Counted from the first letter of the stretch, positions 8,842 to 17,838 are shown. The stretch: DNA of 64,000 bases from Marinilactibacillus sp. Marseille-P9653 (GCF_916618885.1 NZ_CAKAKH010000001.1:558001-622000); one strand, 5' to 3'. Notes: generated from the letters alone by a model not told the origin. Program-made: numbers and translations.

Positions 8842-11478
8842 TTAATCTGCTAATTTCGAAGGGAAGACAAGCTTTCTAATTTCTAGAATAGCTGTTGTAG
8901 CAAGTGCTAGTCCAGCAGCGATTCCCCAATGTTCTAGTCCAAATTCTGCTGGTATATCAAAAATTGGGCGGACAATCGGCAAAATAGTGATGCCATATAA
9001 CATCATACATACGGCAAATGCACCGACAACATATTTATTTGTAAAGAATCCTGCTTGGAAAACGGTTTGAGAATTCGAACGAGCAGGGAAGACCTGTAGT
9101 GTTCTAGCAAGAATCAAGGTTGTAAAGGCCATAGCCACACTAATTTCATTAGAATATCCTAAACCGATATACTGAGAAATAATAACAGCTACACCAATGG
9201 TCAATCCTCTAAAGATTACAGACTGTAATGTCTGACCAGAGAAGATACCTTCGTTAGGATCTCTTGGTTTTTGTTTCATAATATGCGGTTCACCTGGTTC
9301 CATTCCTAGCGCAATTGCAGGGATAGAATCATTGACCAAGTTGATAAATAGTAACTGTAAGGCAGTGAATGGATTCACCCAGTTCATGAGTAGTGCAGCA
9401 ATAATCGCAGTAACAGCACCCAAGTTACCTGAAAATAGATAAGCGATCGCTTTTTTGATATTACTATAAACATTTCTACCTACTGAAACGGCACTTACGA
9501 TGGATACAAAATTATCATCCGTCAAGATCATAGCAGCGGCGTCTTTTGAAACGTCTGTCCCGCTACCCATAGCGACCCCGATATCTGCTTGTTTCAATGC
9601 TGGAGCATCATTCACACCATCACCGGTCATGGCAGTGATCTGGTCTTTATTCTGCCAAGCTTCAACGATACGGATTTTATTTTCTGGCGTAACTCGGGCA
9701 TATACAGTAATGTGCTCAAGTTTTTCCATCAATTCTTCTTCAGAAAGGGCATCTAGTTCTTGTCCGGTTAAAGCAATGTCATCTTCTGTGAAAATATTTA
9801 AGTCTCTTGCGATTGCACGCGCCGTTGTTTTATGATCACCTGTAATCATAATTGTACGAATACCAGCTTCGGCAGCCTCTTTAATGGCATCGTAAACTTC
9901 TTCTCTTGGAGGATCAATCATTGCAAGTAATCCTACAAAAATCAAATCATTCTCATCATCTAAATCTAGCTCAGACTTAGTTACTGGTTTGTAAGCAAAT
10001 GCCAGAACACGCATTGCCTGGTCAGAGAAATGTTCATTTTTGTCGTATAATTGTTTTAAATGCGTTTCTGTCAATTCTTCAACGTTTCCATCGATCAAGA
10101 TTTTAGAACAACGTTTGAAGAGAACATCGGGTCCACCTTTAGTCAGAATCATCTGCTCGCCGTCAATGTCGTGAAGAGTAGACATCAGTTTACGAGTAGA
10201 GTCAAAAGGCAACTCTGCTATTCTAGGATAAGTGGAGCGTAGCGTTGAAAAAGGTAATCCTTGTTTATTACTGTGATCGATTAACGCAATCTCAGTAGGA
10301 TCGCCACTTGATTCTCCTTTTTCATTAATGGAAGAATCATTTGCAAGAACGGCGATCTGCATCAGGCGATTTTCGTCAAAAGACCATTGATCTGGTTGAT
10401 TAGTATAAGCTTTTTCTGATTGGCCAGCCAAGAATGTATCAACGACTGTCATTTTGTTTTGTGTCAATGTTCCGGTCTTATCCGTACAGATAACACTAGT
10501 AGAGCCCAATGTTTCAACGGCTGGTAGTTTACGAATGATGGCGTGACGTTTAGCCATTTTGTTGGTTCCAACGGATAATACAATCGTTACGATTGATTGC
10601 AAAGCTTCTGGAATTGCAGCAACCGCAACCGCGACCGCAAACATAAAGGCATTTAGTAATGGAATCTGGATATCCTGTGTTCCACCTAAAAAGATACGCG
10701 CAGCTTGTATTCCGAAAATCAGAATAGACAAACCAAGAATCACAAATCCTAATTTTTTACTGAACACTTCTAATTTACGTTGAAGTGGGGTTTGCTTAGA
10801 GGTTGCATTTTGGATCAATTTAGCTACTTTACCCATTTCAGTTTCTGTTCCGATTCCAGTAACGACGTATTTTGCTCGTCCATACGTTACAAGTGTTCCG
10901 CTATAAACCATATTGAGTCGATCAGCTAATCCAGTCTCTTCTGGTATTGTTATCGCATTCTTATCGGAAGGAACAGATTCTCCTGTTAGAGCACCTTCTT
11001 CAACTTGTAAAGACTCTGCTTCAAGCAAGCGTCCATCGGCTGGTATATTATTTCCAGCTTCTAATACGATAATATCTCCAACAACCAGTTCTCTAGCAGG
11101 TATACTTTGCGTACTGTTGTTTCGAATAACCGTTGCGGTTGGAGCAGCCATATTTCTAAGGGATGCCAGCGAATCTTCCGCTTTTCTCGTTTGTACGACA
11201 CTGAGGATGGAATTGATCACAAGTACAGCGAATATGATGATAGACTCAACGGTCTCGCCTAATAAAACTTGAACGACAGCTACAATTAAAAGAACAATAA
11301 CCATTGGATCTTTAAAGCTTTCTAAAAATAAAGATAAGGTAGACTGACGGTCTTTTTGTTCTAGCTCATTGAATCCCTTTTCTTCTTGCCTCTTTTGTAC
11401 TTCTGAGGAGGTTAATCCATCTCCTGTAGTATTGAGTGAAGATAAAACTTCCTCGGTATTCTGCTGATAATGTTGCAT
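8842..11478 (-). CDS. P-type cation ATPase (P2A class), probable Mn2+/Ca2+ exporter
   Basis: 878 residues from the ATG at 11478 (MQHYQQN; AAAGGATGG upstream). The order is: cation ATPase N domain, TM pair, actuator domain with LTGES at 164-168, TM4 with PEALQ at 290-294, phosphorylation motif DKTGTLT (Asp333), nucleotide domain with KGGPDVLFKRC, hinge TGDGVNDAP, and C-terminal TM bundle with NLVNDSIPAIALG. Sequence class is PMCA/SERCA-like and would usually be called calcium-transporting. The leader carries a yybP-ykoY Mn2+ riboswitch, as does L. lactis yoaB, so Mn2+ efflux is the better prediction. TM4 PEALQ departs from the PEGLP of classical SERCA pumps. Confidence 0.93.
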   Translation of the reverse strand: MQHYQQNTEEVLSSLNTTGDGLTSSEVQKRQEEKGFNELEQKDRQSTLSLFLESFKDPMVIVLLIVAVVQVLLGETVESIIIFAVLVINSILSVVQTRKAEDSLASLRNMAAPTATVIRNNSTQSIPARELVVGDIIVLEAGNNIPADGRLLEAESLQVEEGALTGESVPSDKNAITIPEETGLADRLNMVYSGTLVTYGRAKYVVTGIGTETEMGKVAKLIQNATSKQTPLQRKLEVFSKKLGFVILGLSILIFGIQAARIFLGGTQDIQIPLLNAFMFAVAVAVAAIPEALQSIVTIVLSVGTNKMAKRHAIIRKLPAVETLGSTSVICTDKTGTLTQNKMTVVDTFLAGQSEKAYTNQPDQWSFDENRLMQIAVLANDSSINEKGESSGDPTEIALIDHSNKQGLPFSTLRSTYPRIAELPFDSTRKLMSTLHDIDGEQMILTKGGPDVLFKRCSKILIDGNVEELTETHLKQLYDKNEHFSDQAMRVLAFAYKPVTKSELDLDDENDLIFVGLLAMIDPPREEVYDAIKEAAEAGIRTIMITGDHKTTARAIARDLNIFTEDDIALTGQELDALSEEELMEKLEHITVYARVTPENKIRIVEAWQNKDQITAMTGDGVNDAPALKQADIGVAMGSGTDVSKDAAAMILTDDNFVSIVSAVSVGRNVYSNIKKAIAYLFSGNLGAVTAIIAALLMNWVNPFTALQLLFINLVNDSIPAIALGMEPGEPHIMKQKPRDPNEGIFSGQTLQSVIFRGLTIGVAVIISQYIGLGYSNEISVAMAFTTLILARTLQVFPARSNSQTVFQAGFFTNKYVVGAFAVCMMLYGITILPIVRPIFDIPAEFGLEHWGIAAGLALATTAILEIRKLVFPSKLAD

Positions 11479-11516
11479 TTTTTCCATCCTTTCTAAGATG
11501 AAGGAACTTTCAATAG

Positions 11517-11560
11517 AAAAAAAGAGACGTATACGGAGGCAAAAGCTCCGCATACGTCTC
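11517..11560 (-). terminator. Riboswitch-controlled terminator upstream of the P-type ATPase
   Basis: On the minus strand GAGACGTATGCGGAGC pairs with its near-complement and runs into TTTTTTT. The 5' arm overlaps the 3' strand of the aptamer P1 helix, so forming P1 prevents the terminator: an ON switch. Confidence 0.85.
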
Positions 11561-11649
11561 ACTATTTAATACAGCACCAGCAGATAAACAAGTATCTACG
11601 GTTGGTGGCACTGTAACAGCTTTCGCTGCAAGTTACTCCCGTAAGCCTA
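11550..11649 (-). ncRNA. yybP-ykoY (Mn2+) riboswitch aptamer
   Basis: Read on the minus strand, the leader starts GGCTTACGGGAGTAACTTGC, contains a GCAGC-GAAA-GCTGT hairpin, a long arm closed by TACAG/CTGTA and CCACCA/TGGTG, and ends AGTGAGACGTATGC. The GGGAGTA and GTGAGAC segments correspond to the two conserved loops of the yybP-ykoY family, and GCTTACG pairs with CGTATGC as P1 with one mismatch. The family binds Mn2+ and turns on Mn exporters. A sigma-A promoter (TTGCAA, 17 bases, TATAAT) precedes it at 11694-11666. Confidence 0.85.
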
Positions 11650-11665
11650 TTTTGTTGTCGGATTC

Positions 11666-11694
11666 ATTATATAAAAGTAATGAAAGAATTGCAA
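11666..11694 (-). promoter_or_regulatory. Promoter of the Mn2+-riboswitch/ATPase unit
   Basis: On the minus strand -35 TTGCAA (11694-11689), a 17-base spacer and -10 TATAAT (11671-11666), placing the transcription start just before the aptamer. Confidence 0.75.
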
Positions 11695-11712
11695 GAAAAT
11701 TATTTCTAATCT

Positions 11713-12006
11713 TTACCAATTCAAACCATCCAAAAATTTGAGAAGATCGTATTGTTTTTCTTCAGGTAAAGACTGAATAACTGTGGTCAATCTTTTTTCA
11801 ATAGGACTGGCTTCATCATTAAAGAATTCAGATAAGGTGACATCTAACGCATCACATATATGAGAAAGTGTTTTTAAAGATAATTTTGTTGAATTATGTT
11901 CAATCGCAGAAATAAAAGAAGGAGAAATGTCGATTTTCTGTGCAAGTTCTTTAGCGGTCATTCCTGTAGCGATTCTTAAAGCTTTGATTTTAGGACCAAA
12001 TTCCAT
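11713..12006 (-). CDS. XRE-family helix-turn-helix regulator
   Basis: 97 residues. An N-terminal HTH_3 domain (residues 5-60) reads IKALRIATGMTAKELAQKIDISPSFISAIEHNSTKLSLKTLSHICDAL in two connected parts, with a short C-terminal tail SLPEEKQYDLLKFLDGL resembling a dimerisation helix. The ATG at 12006 has GAGGTG upstream. It is divergent from the SulP transporter gene and could regulate it or itself; no target operator was recognised. Confidence 0.88.
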   Translation of the reverse strand: MEFGPKIKALRIATGMTAKELAQKIDISPSFISAIEHNSTKLSLKTLSHICDALDVTLSEFFNDEASPIEKRLTTVIQSLPEEKQYDLLKFLDGLNW

Positions 12007-12130
12007 AACGGCACCTCAATAATTATTTTATTACTCAAGTATCATAGCATGTAAAAAGGCTAAAAAAAAGAAAAATTTCAAAACGAAAACACTTTATAGT
12101 ATATAAATTAACTTATAGGTAAACTTTATA

Positions 12131-12158
12131 TTGTAATATATGATTTATGTGTTAATAT
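12131..12158 (+). promoter_or_regulatory. Promoter of SulP gene
   Basis: -35 TTGTAA (12131-12136), 16-base spacer, -10 TAATAT (12153-12158). A small hairpin CTGCC-GATAGA-GGCAG follows close to the ribosome binding site. Confidence 0.45.
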
Positions 12159-12207
12159 ATTTAATTGTGACTGCCGATAGAGGCAGGTTAAAGAAGGAGA
12201 GAATAAA

Positions 12208-13809
12208 ATGAGAGATAAAAAACAGCCGAAACAGGAGAAGTTTCGACCGATGCAATTATTGAAAGACAATAAAGGCGCAATTAGAGGAGACGTACTGTCA
12301 GGGTTAACAGTAGCGTTAGCGTTAATACCTGAATCCATCGCTTTTACATTTGTAGCGGGTGTTAGTCCAATTCTTAGTTTACAAACAGCCTTTATGATTG
12401 GATTAGTGGCAGCAATTTTTACAGGAAGACCTGGTATGATCAGTTCCTCTACGGCTGCAATTGCAGTGGTCATCGCTTCATTGGTCGCAACTCATGGACT
12501 AGAATACCTTTTTGCAATGGTTGTCCTCATGGGTGTTATACAAATAATCATCGGATTATTAAAATTAGGGAAATATGCTAGAATCATCCCTTATCCAGTA
12601 ATGCTTGGCTTTTTGAATGGATTATCGATCCTAATTTTTATAGCACAATTGGATCAGTTCAAAATCAATCAAGTAGTAGAAGTAAATGGGAATATGGTTA
12701 CACAATCTGTCTGGATGCCGTGGACAGATCTGGCAGTTATGATTGGCTTTGTACTATTTATTATGGCTATGATTCACATCATTCCTAAATTCACTAAAGT
12801 GATTCCGTCTAGTCTAATTGCTATCGTTGTAATGACTTTAATCGCTGTTGGGCTTGGGAGTTTCGGGATGCACCTCAGAAATGTACAAGACTTTGCTGGA
12901 ATGGAAATTGTTGGTGGACTACCAGGATTCCATATTCCTCAAGTTCCGTTAAACTTTGAAACGCTTAGAATCATTACGCCGTATGCCTTTATAGGTGGGC
13001 TTGTCGGATTAACTGAAGCGGTATTGACCCTTCAAGTAATTGATGAAATGACTAATACTCGAGGTAGAACAAACAAGGAGATTATTGCACAAGGACTTGC
13101 GAATACAGTCAACGGTTTCTTTGGCGGCATGGGAGGAGATGCAATGATTGGTCAGTCGATCATTAATATCAAATCTGGTGGACGTCATCGTTTATCTGGA
13201 CTCGTTGCGGCCTCTGCTCTAATGTTTTTCATCATGTTTGGCTCAGCATTTATCAATGCGATTCCACTAACTGGTCTAGTTGGGGTTATGTTTATGGTGG
13301 TTGTTGGGACCTTTAAATGGGAAAGTTTACGCTATAAAGGGAAAGTACCTATGCAAGATATTTTAGTTGTCATTATTGTATCAGCAATCACAATCTTTGC
13401 AGACCTTGCAACAGCTGTTATTACTGGAGTGGTTGTTTCAGCATTGATTTTCGCATGGGAAAAAGGGAAAGTGATTTATGCCAATGTAGAAGAATCTGAT
13501 AATGGTTCGAAAACATACAAAATCAATGGAACGCTGTTCTTTGGTTCAGTCCTGAATTTCAAAGAGTTATTTGATGTAGAGAGTGACCCAGATGAAGTGA
13601 TCTTGGATTTAAAATACGCAAAAGTAACAGATTATTCTGCAGTAGAAGCGATCAGCTCCGTTACCAAACGATATGAAGAATCAGGTAAGACATTCAAGAT
13701 TGTCAGATTAAGTGATGAATGTAAACGAATGTTCCACAATGCAAATGCCTTTACTTCTGTCATTATTGACGAAGGTGAAGATGAAATCATCGAATATCCA
13801 TACGTATAA
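12208..13809 (+). CDS. SulP (SLC26) family anion transporter with STAS domain
   Basis: 533 residues. Multiple hydrophobic helices span residues 25-400, starting with the family signature GDVLSGLTVALALIPESIAFTFVAGVSP; a cytoplasmic STAS domain occupies about 430-530. SulP proteins carry sulfate, bicarbonate, chloride or dicarboxylates. A beta-carbonic anhydrase gene lies 2 kb downstream on the same strand, so bicarbonate is an attractive guess, but the two are separated by two genes and terminators. The ATG at 12208 follows AAGGAGAG. Confidence 0.92.
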   Translation: MRDKKQPKQEKFRPMQLLKDNKGAIRGDVLSGLTVALALIPESIAFTFVAGVSPILSLQTAFMIGLVAAIFTGRPGMISSSTAAIAVVIASLVATHGLEYLFAMVVLMGVIQIIIGLLKLGKYARIIPYPVMLGFLNGLSILIFIAQLDQFKINQVVEVNGNMVTQSVWMPWTDLAVMIGFVLFIMAMIHIIPKFTKVIPSSLIAIVVMTLIAVGLGSFGMHLRNVQDFAGMEIVGGLPGFHIPQVPLNFETLRIITPYAFIGGLVGLTEAVLTLQVIDEMTNTRGRTNKEIIAQGLANTVNGFFGGMGGDAMIGQSIINIKSGGRHRLSGLVAASALMFFIMFGSAFINAIPLTGLVGVMFMVVVGTFKWESLRYKGKVPMQDILVVIIVSAITIFADLATAVITGVVVSALIFAWEKGKVIYANVEESDNGSKTYKINGTLFFGSVLNFKELFDVESDPDEVILDLKYAKVTDYSAVEAISSVTKRYEESGKTFKIVRLSDECKRMFHNANAFTSVIIDEGEDEIIEYPYV

Positions 13810-13813
13810 ATTG

Positions 13814-13862
13814 AAAAGACTCTCAAGACTGTTTTTATAAGCAGACTTGAGAGTCTTTTTTT
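13814..13862 (+). terminator. Terminator after SulP gene
   Basis: AAAAGACTCTCAAG pairs with CTTGAGAGTCTTTT (13846-13859), followed by more T. Confidence 0.9.
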
Positions 13863-14001
13863 ACTGTTGAAATTAAATGATAACGGATTCAAATTCGTTG
13901 TAGTACTAACTGAATAGTGATAAAGTTTGACTGTTATGGCGTGTTATCACTTAAATTAATTAACGGTTCTGTACTACTTAAAAGTTATGAGGAGGAAATG
14001 A

Positions 14002-14988
14002 ATGATGGAATACAGTTATCTAGGACGAACAGGACTAAAAGTAAGCAAGATTTGTTTAGGAACAATGAATTTTGGTTCATATACAAGTGAAGAGGATGCT
14101 TTTGCCATCATGGATAGAGCATTGGAAGCAGGCATTAACTTCTTTGATACAGCAAATGTATATGGTGGTAAAGGTCAAAGAGGACAAACAGAAGAGATTA
14201 TTGGTCGTTGGTTCGCACAAGGTGGCGGACGACGTGAAAAAGTTGTTCTAGCAACAAAAGTTTATGGTGGGATGGAAAATGAAGCCGATGGTCCAAATCA
14301 AGGAAGTGGGCTCTCTGCTTATAAAATCCGTCGTCATCTGGAAGAATCTTTGAAACGACTACAAACCGATCATGTAGAACTGTATCAGATGCATCATATT
14401 GAACGCCACGCACCGTGGGAAGAAATATGGGGTGTATTCGAGTCAATTGTCAATCAAGGAAAAGCTTATTATATTGGATCCAGTAACTTTGCAGGCTATC
14501 ATCTTGCCCTAGCTCAAGCGGCAGCTGAGAAAAGACAATTCCTTGGACTAGTATCCGAACAGCACAAGTATAATCTGCTTTGTAGACTACCGGAATTAGA
14601 AGTACTTCCAGCTGCAGGAGATTTGGGTATTGGCATCATTCCGTGGAGCCCGCTAGAGGGTGGAATGCTTAGTGGTAAGATGCTCGATCCAGAGCCAGGT
14701 TCAAGAAGTGAAAGTCGCGCAGCTAAGCTAACTGACCACGAACGCAGTCAATTAGAAGATTACGCTAAGCTATGCGAAGAACTTGGGGAATCTGAACCAA
14801 ATGTCGCATTGGCATGGCTTTTAGCAAATCCTGCGGTGACAGCACCAATTATTGGTCCAAGAACAATGGAACAATTAGAGCAAGCACTTAGAGCCGTTGA
14901 AATCAATCTTTCAGAAGATACAATGAAAGAATTGGATAGAATTTTCCCAGGACCGGGTGGACGTGCTCCAGAAGCTTATGCTTGGTAA
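14002..14988 (+). CDS. Aldo/keto reductase
   Basis: 328 residues, single (beta/alpha)8 domain. The catalytic tetrad is seen as Asp and Tyr in FFDTANVYGG, Lys in LATKVYGG and His in YQMHHIER; the NADPH-binding C-terminal segment is PIIGPRTMEQLEQAL. Nearest types are the IolS/YajO-like general reductases of Firmicutes. Two adjacent ATGs (14002 and 14005) follow GGAGG; the first is used here. It acts on aldehydes or ketones, with the physiological substrate unknown. Confidence 0.93.
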   Translation: MMEYSYLGRTGLKVSKICLGTMNFGSYTSEEDAFAIMDRALEAGINFFDTANVYGGKGQRGQTEEIIGRWFAQGGGRREKVVLATKVYGGMENEADGPNQGSGLSAYKIRRHLEESLKRLQTDHVELYQMHHIERHAPWEEIWGVFESIVNQGKAYYIGSSNFAGYHLALAQAAAEKRQFLGLVSEQHKYNLLCRLPELEVLPAAGDLGIGIIPWSPLEGGMLSGKMLDPEPGSRSESRAAKLTDHERSQLEDYAKLCEELGESEPNVALAWLLANPAVTAPIIGPRTMEQLEQALRAVEINLSEDTMKELDRIFPGPGGRAPEAYAW

Positions 14989-15031
14989 GACAAAAGATCT
15001 AATTTTCTCTAAACAACTGATTAAATAAGGT

Positions 15032-15080
15032 TAGCAGACATCAAACCTCTTGTGAAAGAGACTAGATGTCTGCTATTTTA
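15032..15080 (+). terminator. Terminator after aldo/keto reductase
   Basis: TAGCAGACATC pairs with GATGTCTGCTA across a 22-base loop, followed by TTTTA. Confidence 0.75.
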
Positions 15081-15204
15081 GTATAAAGATAAAATGAATT
15101 GTGAGTCTAATGTAAAAAAGCTAAACGCCTTTAGATAATGACTTAAAGCATACTTCCAGTTTAATTGAATGAGTGAATCTGTGAATAGAAGAGAGGGAGA
15201 AGCT

Positions 15205-15639
15205 GTGAATAGACACTTTGGAAGTGAGAAATGGCACCAAGCAGCTGCTTTTTATGTCCGTATGCAGGTATTTGTCTTGGAATGCGGTATAGGTTTGACA
15301 GAAGAGTTTGATATGGACGATCATGATAAAACCAATTACGCTGTGATTTACGATGGAAATAAAGCAGTTGCCACCGGTCGTTATACACAGATAGATGTTG
15401 AAACGATTCGTCCTGGAAGAATCGCTGTACTAAAAGACTATCGAAATCGTGGACTTGGACAACAAATTATCGAAGAACTAGAGAAAGAAAGCCTAGAACG
15501 TGGGATTAAACAATCAATTATCCACGGTGAACTGACAGCCGCCGCTTTTTATGAGAAACTTGGATATAAAAAATGCTCAGAAGAATATTTAGAAGACGGC
15601 GTACCCTGTGTTACACTTAAAAAACAGTTAGTTCAGTAG
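15205..15639 (+). CDS. GNAT family N-acetyltransferase
   Basis: 144 residues from a GTG at 15205 (VNRHFGSEKWHQ) with GAGGGAG upstream; the frame continues to an ATG at 15169 without an equally good ribosome binding site. The acetyl-CoA loop is DYRNRGLGQQIIEELE, followed by the C-terminal pattern AAAFYEKLGYKKCSEEYLEDGVPCVTLKK. It resembles the ElaA/YjcF-type acetyltransferases of unknown substrate. Confidence 0.85.
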   Translation: MNRHFGSEKWHQAAAFYVRMQVFVLECGIGLTEEFDMDDHDKTNYAVIYDGNKAVATGRYTQIDVETIRPGRIAVLKDYRNRGLGQQIIEELEKESLERGIKQSIIHGELTAAAFYEKLGYKKCSEEYLEDGVPCVTLKKQLVQ

Positions 15640-15751
15640 TACTATACTAGTGAAAAGCGCTTTTAGACTATCCAGATAAAATCATAGTTTATTGGAATAT
15701 ACTACTTATGGTACAATTGAAGCCGAGAATTGATTTAATGGAGGAAGAATT

Positions 15752-16399
15752 ATGCTTGCACGCTTAAAAAAAGGACTGACCAATTTCAAAGATGTGACAT
15801 ACAAAAAGTACGAACAACTTTATCAGGAACTTGGACAGGCTCAAAATCCGCACACATTATTTATTGCCTGCTCTGACTCTCGAGTGGATCCGGAAAGACT
15901 GATCGATAGTGAACCGGGTGAAGTTTTTATGATTCGTAATATTGCAAATACCATTCCAACTTACGAATTAAGCCAGCGAGATCTAACAACAGTATCTTCT
16001 GTTGAGTTTGCAGTAGAAGTACTAGGGGTAAAAGAAATCATTGTCTGTGGACATTCAAATTGCGGTGGGTGTGCTGCAGCACTCGGAGGACGAGAGAAGC
16101 TAGATCACCTTCCATTCACTCAGAAGTACCTAGAACCCTTAGAAAGTGTAAAAGAAAAAATCGAAAAGAATCATGCTCATGAAGATGATAACGCTAAAGC
16201 GCGATTAATGGAACTTTTGAACATCATCGAACAGGTTGAGCATCTAAAAACCTATCCCTGGATAAAACAAAAAATAGAAAATGGCGAGTTAGGAATAGAA
16301 GGCTGGCATTACGATATCAAAACGGGTAGTGTACTGGTTTATGATGAAGCTACTGATGCATTCCACGAGTCAGAAAAATATCAAAACGAACAAGAATAA
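15752..16399 (+). CDS. Beta-class carbonic anhydrase
   Basis: 215 residues. Zinc-dependent hydration of CO2 to bicarbonate. Zinc ligands Cys40 (FIACSDSRVDP), His101 and Cys104 (VCGHSNCGGC), with the Asp42-Arg44 dyad of the active site. The ATG at 15752 follows GGAGGAAG. Supplies bicarbonate for carboxylation steps such as fatty acid and pyrimidine synthesis; the SulP gene nearby may supply the same pool (inference). Confidence 0.95.
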   Translation: MLARLKKGLTNFKDVTYKKYEQLYQELGQAQNPHTLFIACSDSRVDPERLIDSEPGEVFMIRNIANTIPTYELSQRDLTTVSSVEFAVEVLGVKEIIVCGHSNCGGCAAALGGREKLDHLPFTQKYLEPLESVKEKIEKNHAHEDDNAKARLMELLNIIEQVEHLKTYPWIKQKIENGELGIEGWHYDIKTGSVLVYDEATDAFHESEKYQNEQE

Positions 16400-16420
16400 C
16401 CCTATTCAGTGAATAAAAAA

Positions 16421-16457
16421 AGTCTGACCTTAGTTCTATACTGAGGTCAGATTTTTT
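16421..16457. terminator. Bidirectional terminator
   Basis: TCTGACCT pairs with AGGTCAGA (with inner pairs), T6 on the plus side and a T7 run on the minus side; it ends both the carbonic anhydrase gene and the short minus-strand unit described next. Confidence 0.88.
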
Positions 16458-16503
16458 AGTGTGCAATACTTTTACAAAGCAACTTGAAATCTTTTTTCGT
16501 CAT
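16456..16503 (-). CDS. 15-codon mini-ORF MTKKDFKLLCKSIAH
   Basis: An ATG at 16503 with GGAG nine bases upstream opens a 15-residue frame ending just before the terminator. The N-terminus MTKKDF resembles the start of small phage/plasmid proteins of LAB, so this may be the stub of a deleted gene or a real small peptide. A promoter upstream (16598-16571) makes transcription likely. Confidence 0.35.
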   Translation of the reverse strand: MTKKDFKLLCKSIAH

Positions 16504-16524
16504 TGCACATACTCCATTAACATT

Positions 16525-16542
16525 CTAAGAGATCAGCTTCAT
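16525..16542 (-). CDS. 5-codon leader mini-ORF MKLIS
   Basis: AAAGGAGTCACCC precedes an ATG at 16542 that runs only five codons to TAG. It lies between the promoter and the 15-codon ORF; it looks like a leader peptide or a decayed start. Confidence 0.25.
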   Translation of the reverse strand: MKLIS

Positions 16543-16570
16543 GGGTGACTCCTTTCAAATATTTGTCACA

Positions 16571-16598
16571 ATCATATCTGATAGCATGAGAAAGTCAA
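16571..16598 (-). promoter_or_regulatory. Promoter of the short minus-strand unit
   Basis: On the minus strand -35 TTGACT (16598-16593), 16-base spacer, -10 TATGAT (16576-16571). From here to the terminator the transcript would be about 150 bases. Elsewhere in 16599-16824 I see only the murB upstream region, including a TATAAT at 16663-16668. Confidence 0.55.
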
Positions 16599-16824
16599 AA
16601 CAATAAGTTATGGGCTCCAAAAAGTCTTTCCACGGGGAAATCTGCTCGAATTATGCTAGTGTATAATAGAGCTGAACTGAATAGAGAGATTTCGAATTGA
16701 GTCTACTACTCTTATTGTATTCGTGTTAGAATAAGTATGATTTTGCATTGATGTATCTTTATTTATACGTTAAGCAGCCTACCAGAATTGAATAGATGAA
16801 AATTGAAAGGAACATTTAGATACC

Positions 16825-17832
16825 ATGGATATTAAAGAATTCAAGGAATTATTCAAAGAATCAATCATAAAGACCGACGAACCGTTAGCGCAATTTACGT
16901 ATACCGAAACTGGAGGACCAGCTGATGTACTGGTTTTCCCTAAAAGAAAAGAAGAAATCGCTGCAATGATTTCTTACATCAATGAGAAACGATGGCCTTT
17001 GACGATTTTAGGAAACGCGAGTAACTTGATTGTAAGAGACGGCGGAATCAGAGGCGTTACAATGATTTTGACAGAAATGGATCAAATTACTGTAGAAAAA
17101 GACCAGGTTATAGCTCAAGCTGGAGCCGCAATGATTGAAGTCAGTAAAAAAGCCTATCATGCAAGCTTAACAGGATTGGAATTTGCTTGCGGTATTCCAG
17201 GTAGTATTGGCGGAGCCGTTTACATGAACGCTGGAGCGTATGATGGAGAAGTAAAAGATGTTATTAAAAGTGTCACGTTACTGAGCTTGACGGGAGAAAT
17301 TAAAGAAGTTAGTAATGAAGATATGGCATTTGTTTATCGTAACAGTTTAATTCAGAAGACGGGAGACATTGTTATAGACGTTAGTTTCCAGTTAGAAGAA
17401 GGCGACCAAGATGCGATCAAAGAGCGTATGGATGAATTAACTATTCTGCGTACGACAAGACAGCCTCTAGAATATCCGTCCTGTGGATCTGTTTTCAAAA
17501 GACCAACGGGTTATTTTACTGGAAAGCTGATTCAAGAAGCGGGTCTACAAGGATTGAAGTGGGGCGGAGCACAAATTTCGACTAAACATGCGGGCTTCAT
17601 TGTAAACATCAATCATGCAACAGCGACAGATTATATTGAGTTGATTGACCACATCAAAGAAGTGATTTTAGAGAAAAATGATGTGCAACTTGAAACTGAA
17701 GTTCGAATCATTGGAGAAGACCCAGTGAAAAGTAACAAAGAGAAAGCAAAAAAATTGATTCAAAAAGCTACAGATCAATTTAAACAAAAAATCGGTACGG
17801 AGCAATCTGTAGGTTTTGTAGACGAAATATAG
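16825..17832 (+). CDS. murB: UDP-N-acetylenolpyruvoylglucosamine reductase
   Basis: 335 residues. FAD/NADPH enzyme of peptidoglycan precursor synthesis, making UDP-MurNAc. FAD-binding motifs ILGNASNLIVRDGG and GIPGSIGGAVYMNAGAYDGE, the substrate motif YRNSLIQ, and the proton-donor serine in PSCGSVFKRP are present. The C-terminal tail after VRIIGED is longer and lysine-rich. The ATG at 16825 follows GAAAGGAAC. In streptococci murB heads the potABCD operon; here an oxidoreductase gene and terminators separate them. Confidence 0.95.
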   Translation: MDIKEFKELFKESIIKTDEPLAQFTYTETGGPADVLVFPKRKEEIAAMISYINEKRWPLTILGNASNLIVRDGGIRGVTMILTEMDQITVEKDQVIAQAGAAMIEVSKKAYHASLTGLEFACGIPGSIGGAVYMNAGAYDGEVKDVIKSVTLLSLTGEIKEVSNEDMAFVYRNSLIQKTGDIVIDVSFQLEEGDQDAIKERMDELTILRTTRQPLEYPSCGSVFKRPTGYFTGKLIQEAGLQGLKWGGAQISTKHAGFIVNINHATATDYIELIDHIKEVILEKNDVQLETEVRIIGEDPVKSNKEKAKKLIQKATDQFKQKIGTEQSVGFVDEI

Positions 17833-17838
17833 CAGCGA

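Noticed and set aside
11479-11562. Longer P-type ATPase start at 11562
   Set aside because: It would translate through the riboswitch terminator; the SD supports 11478.
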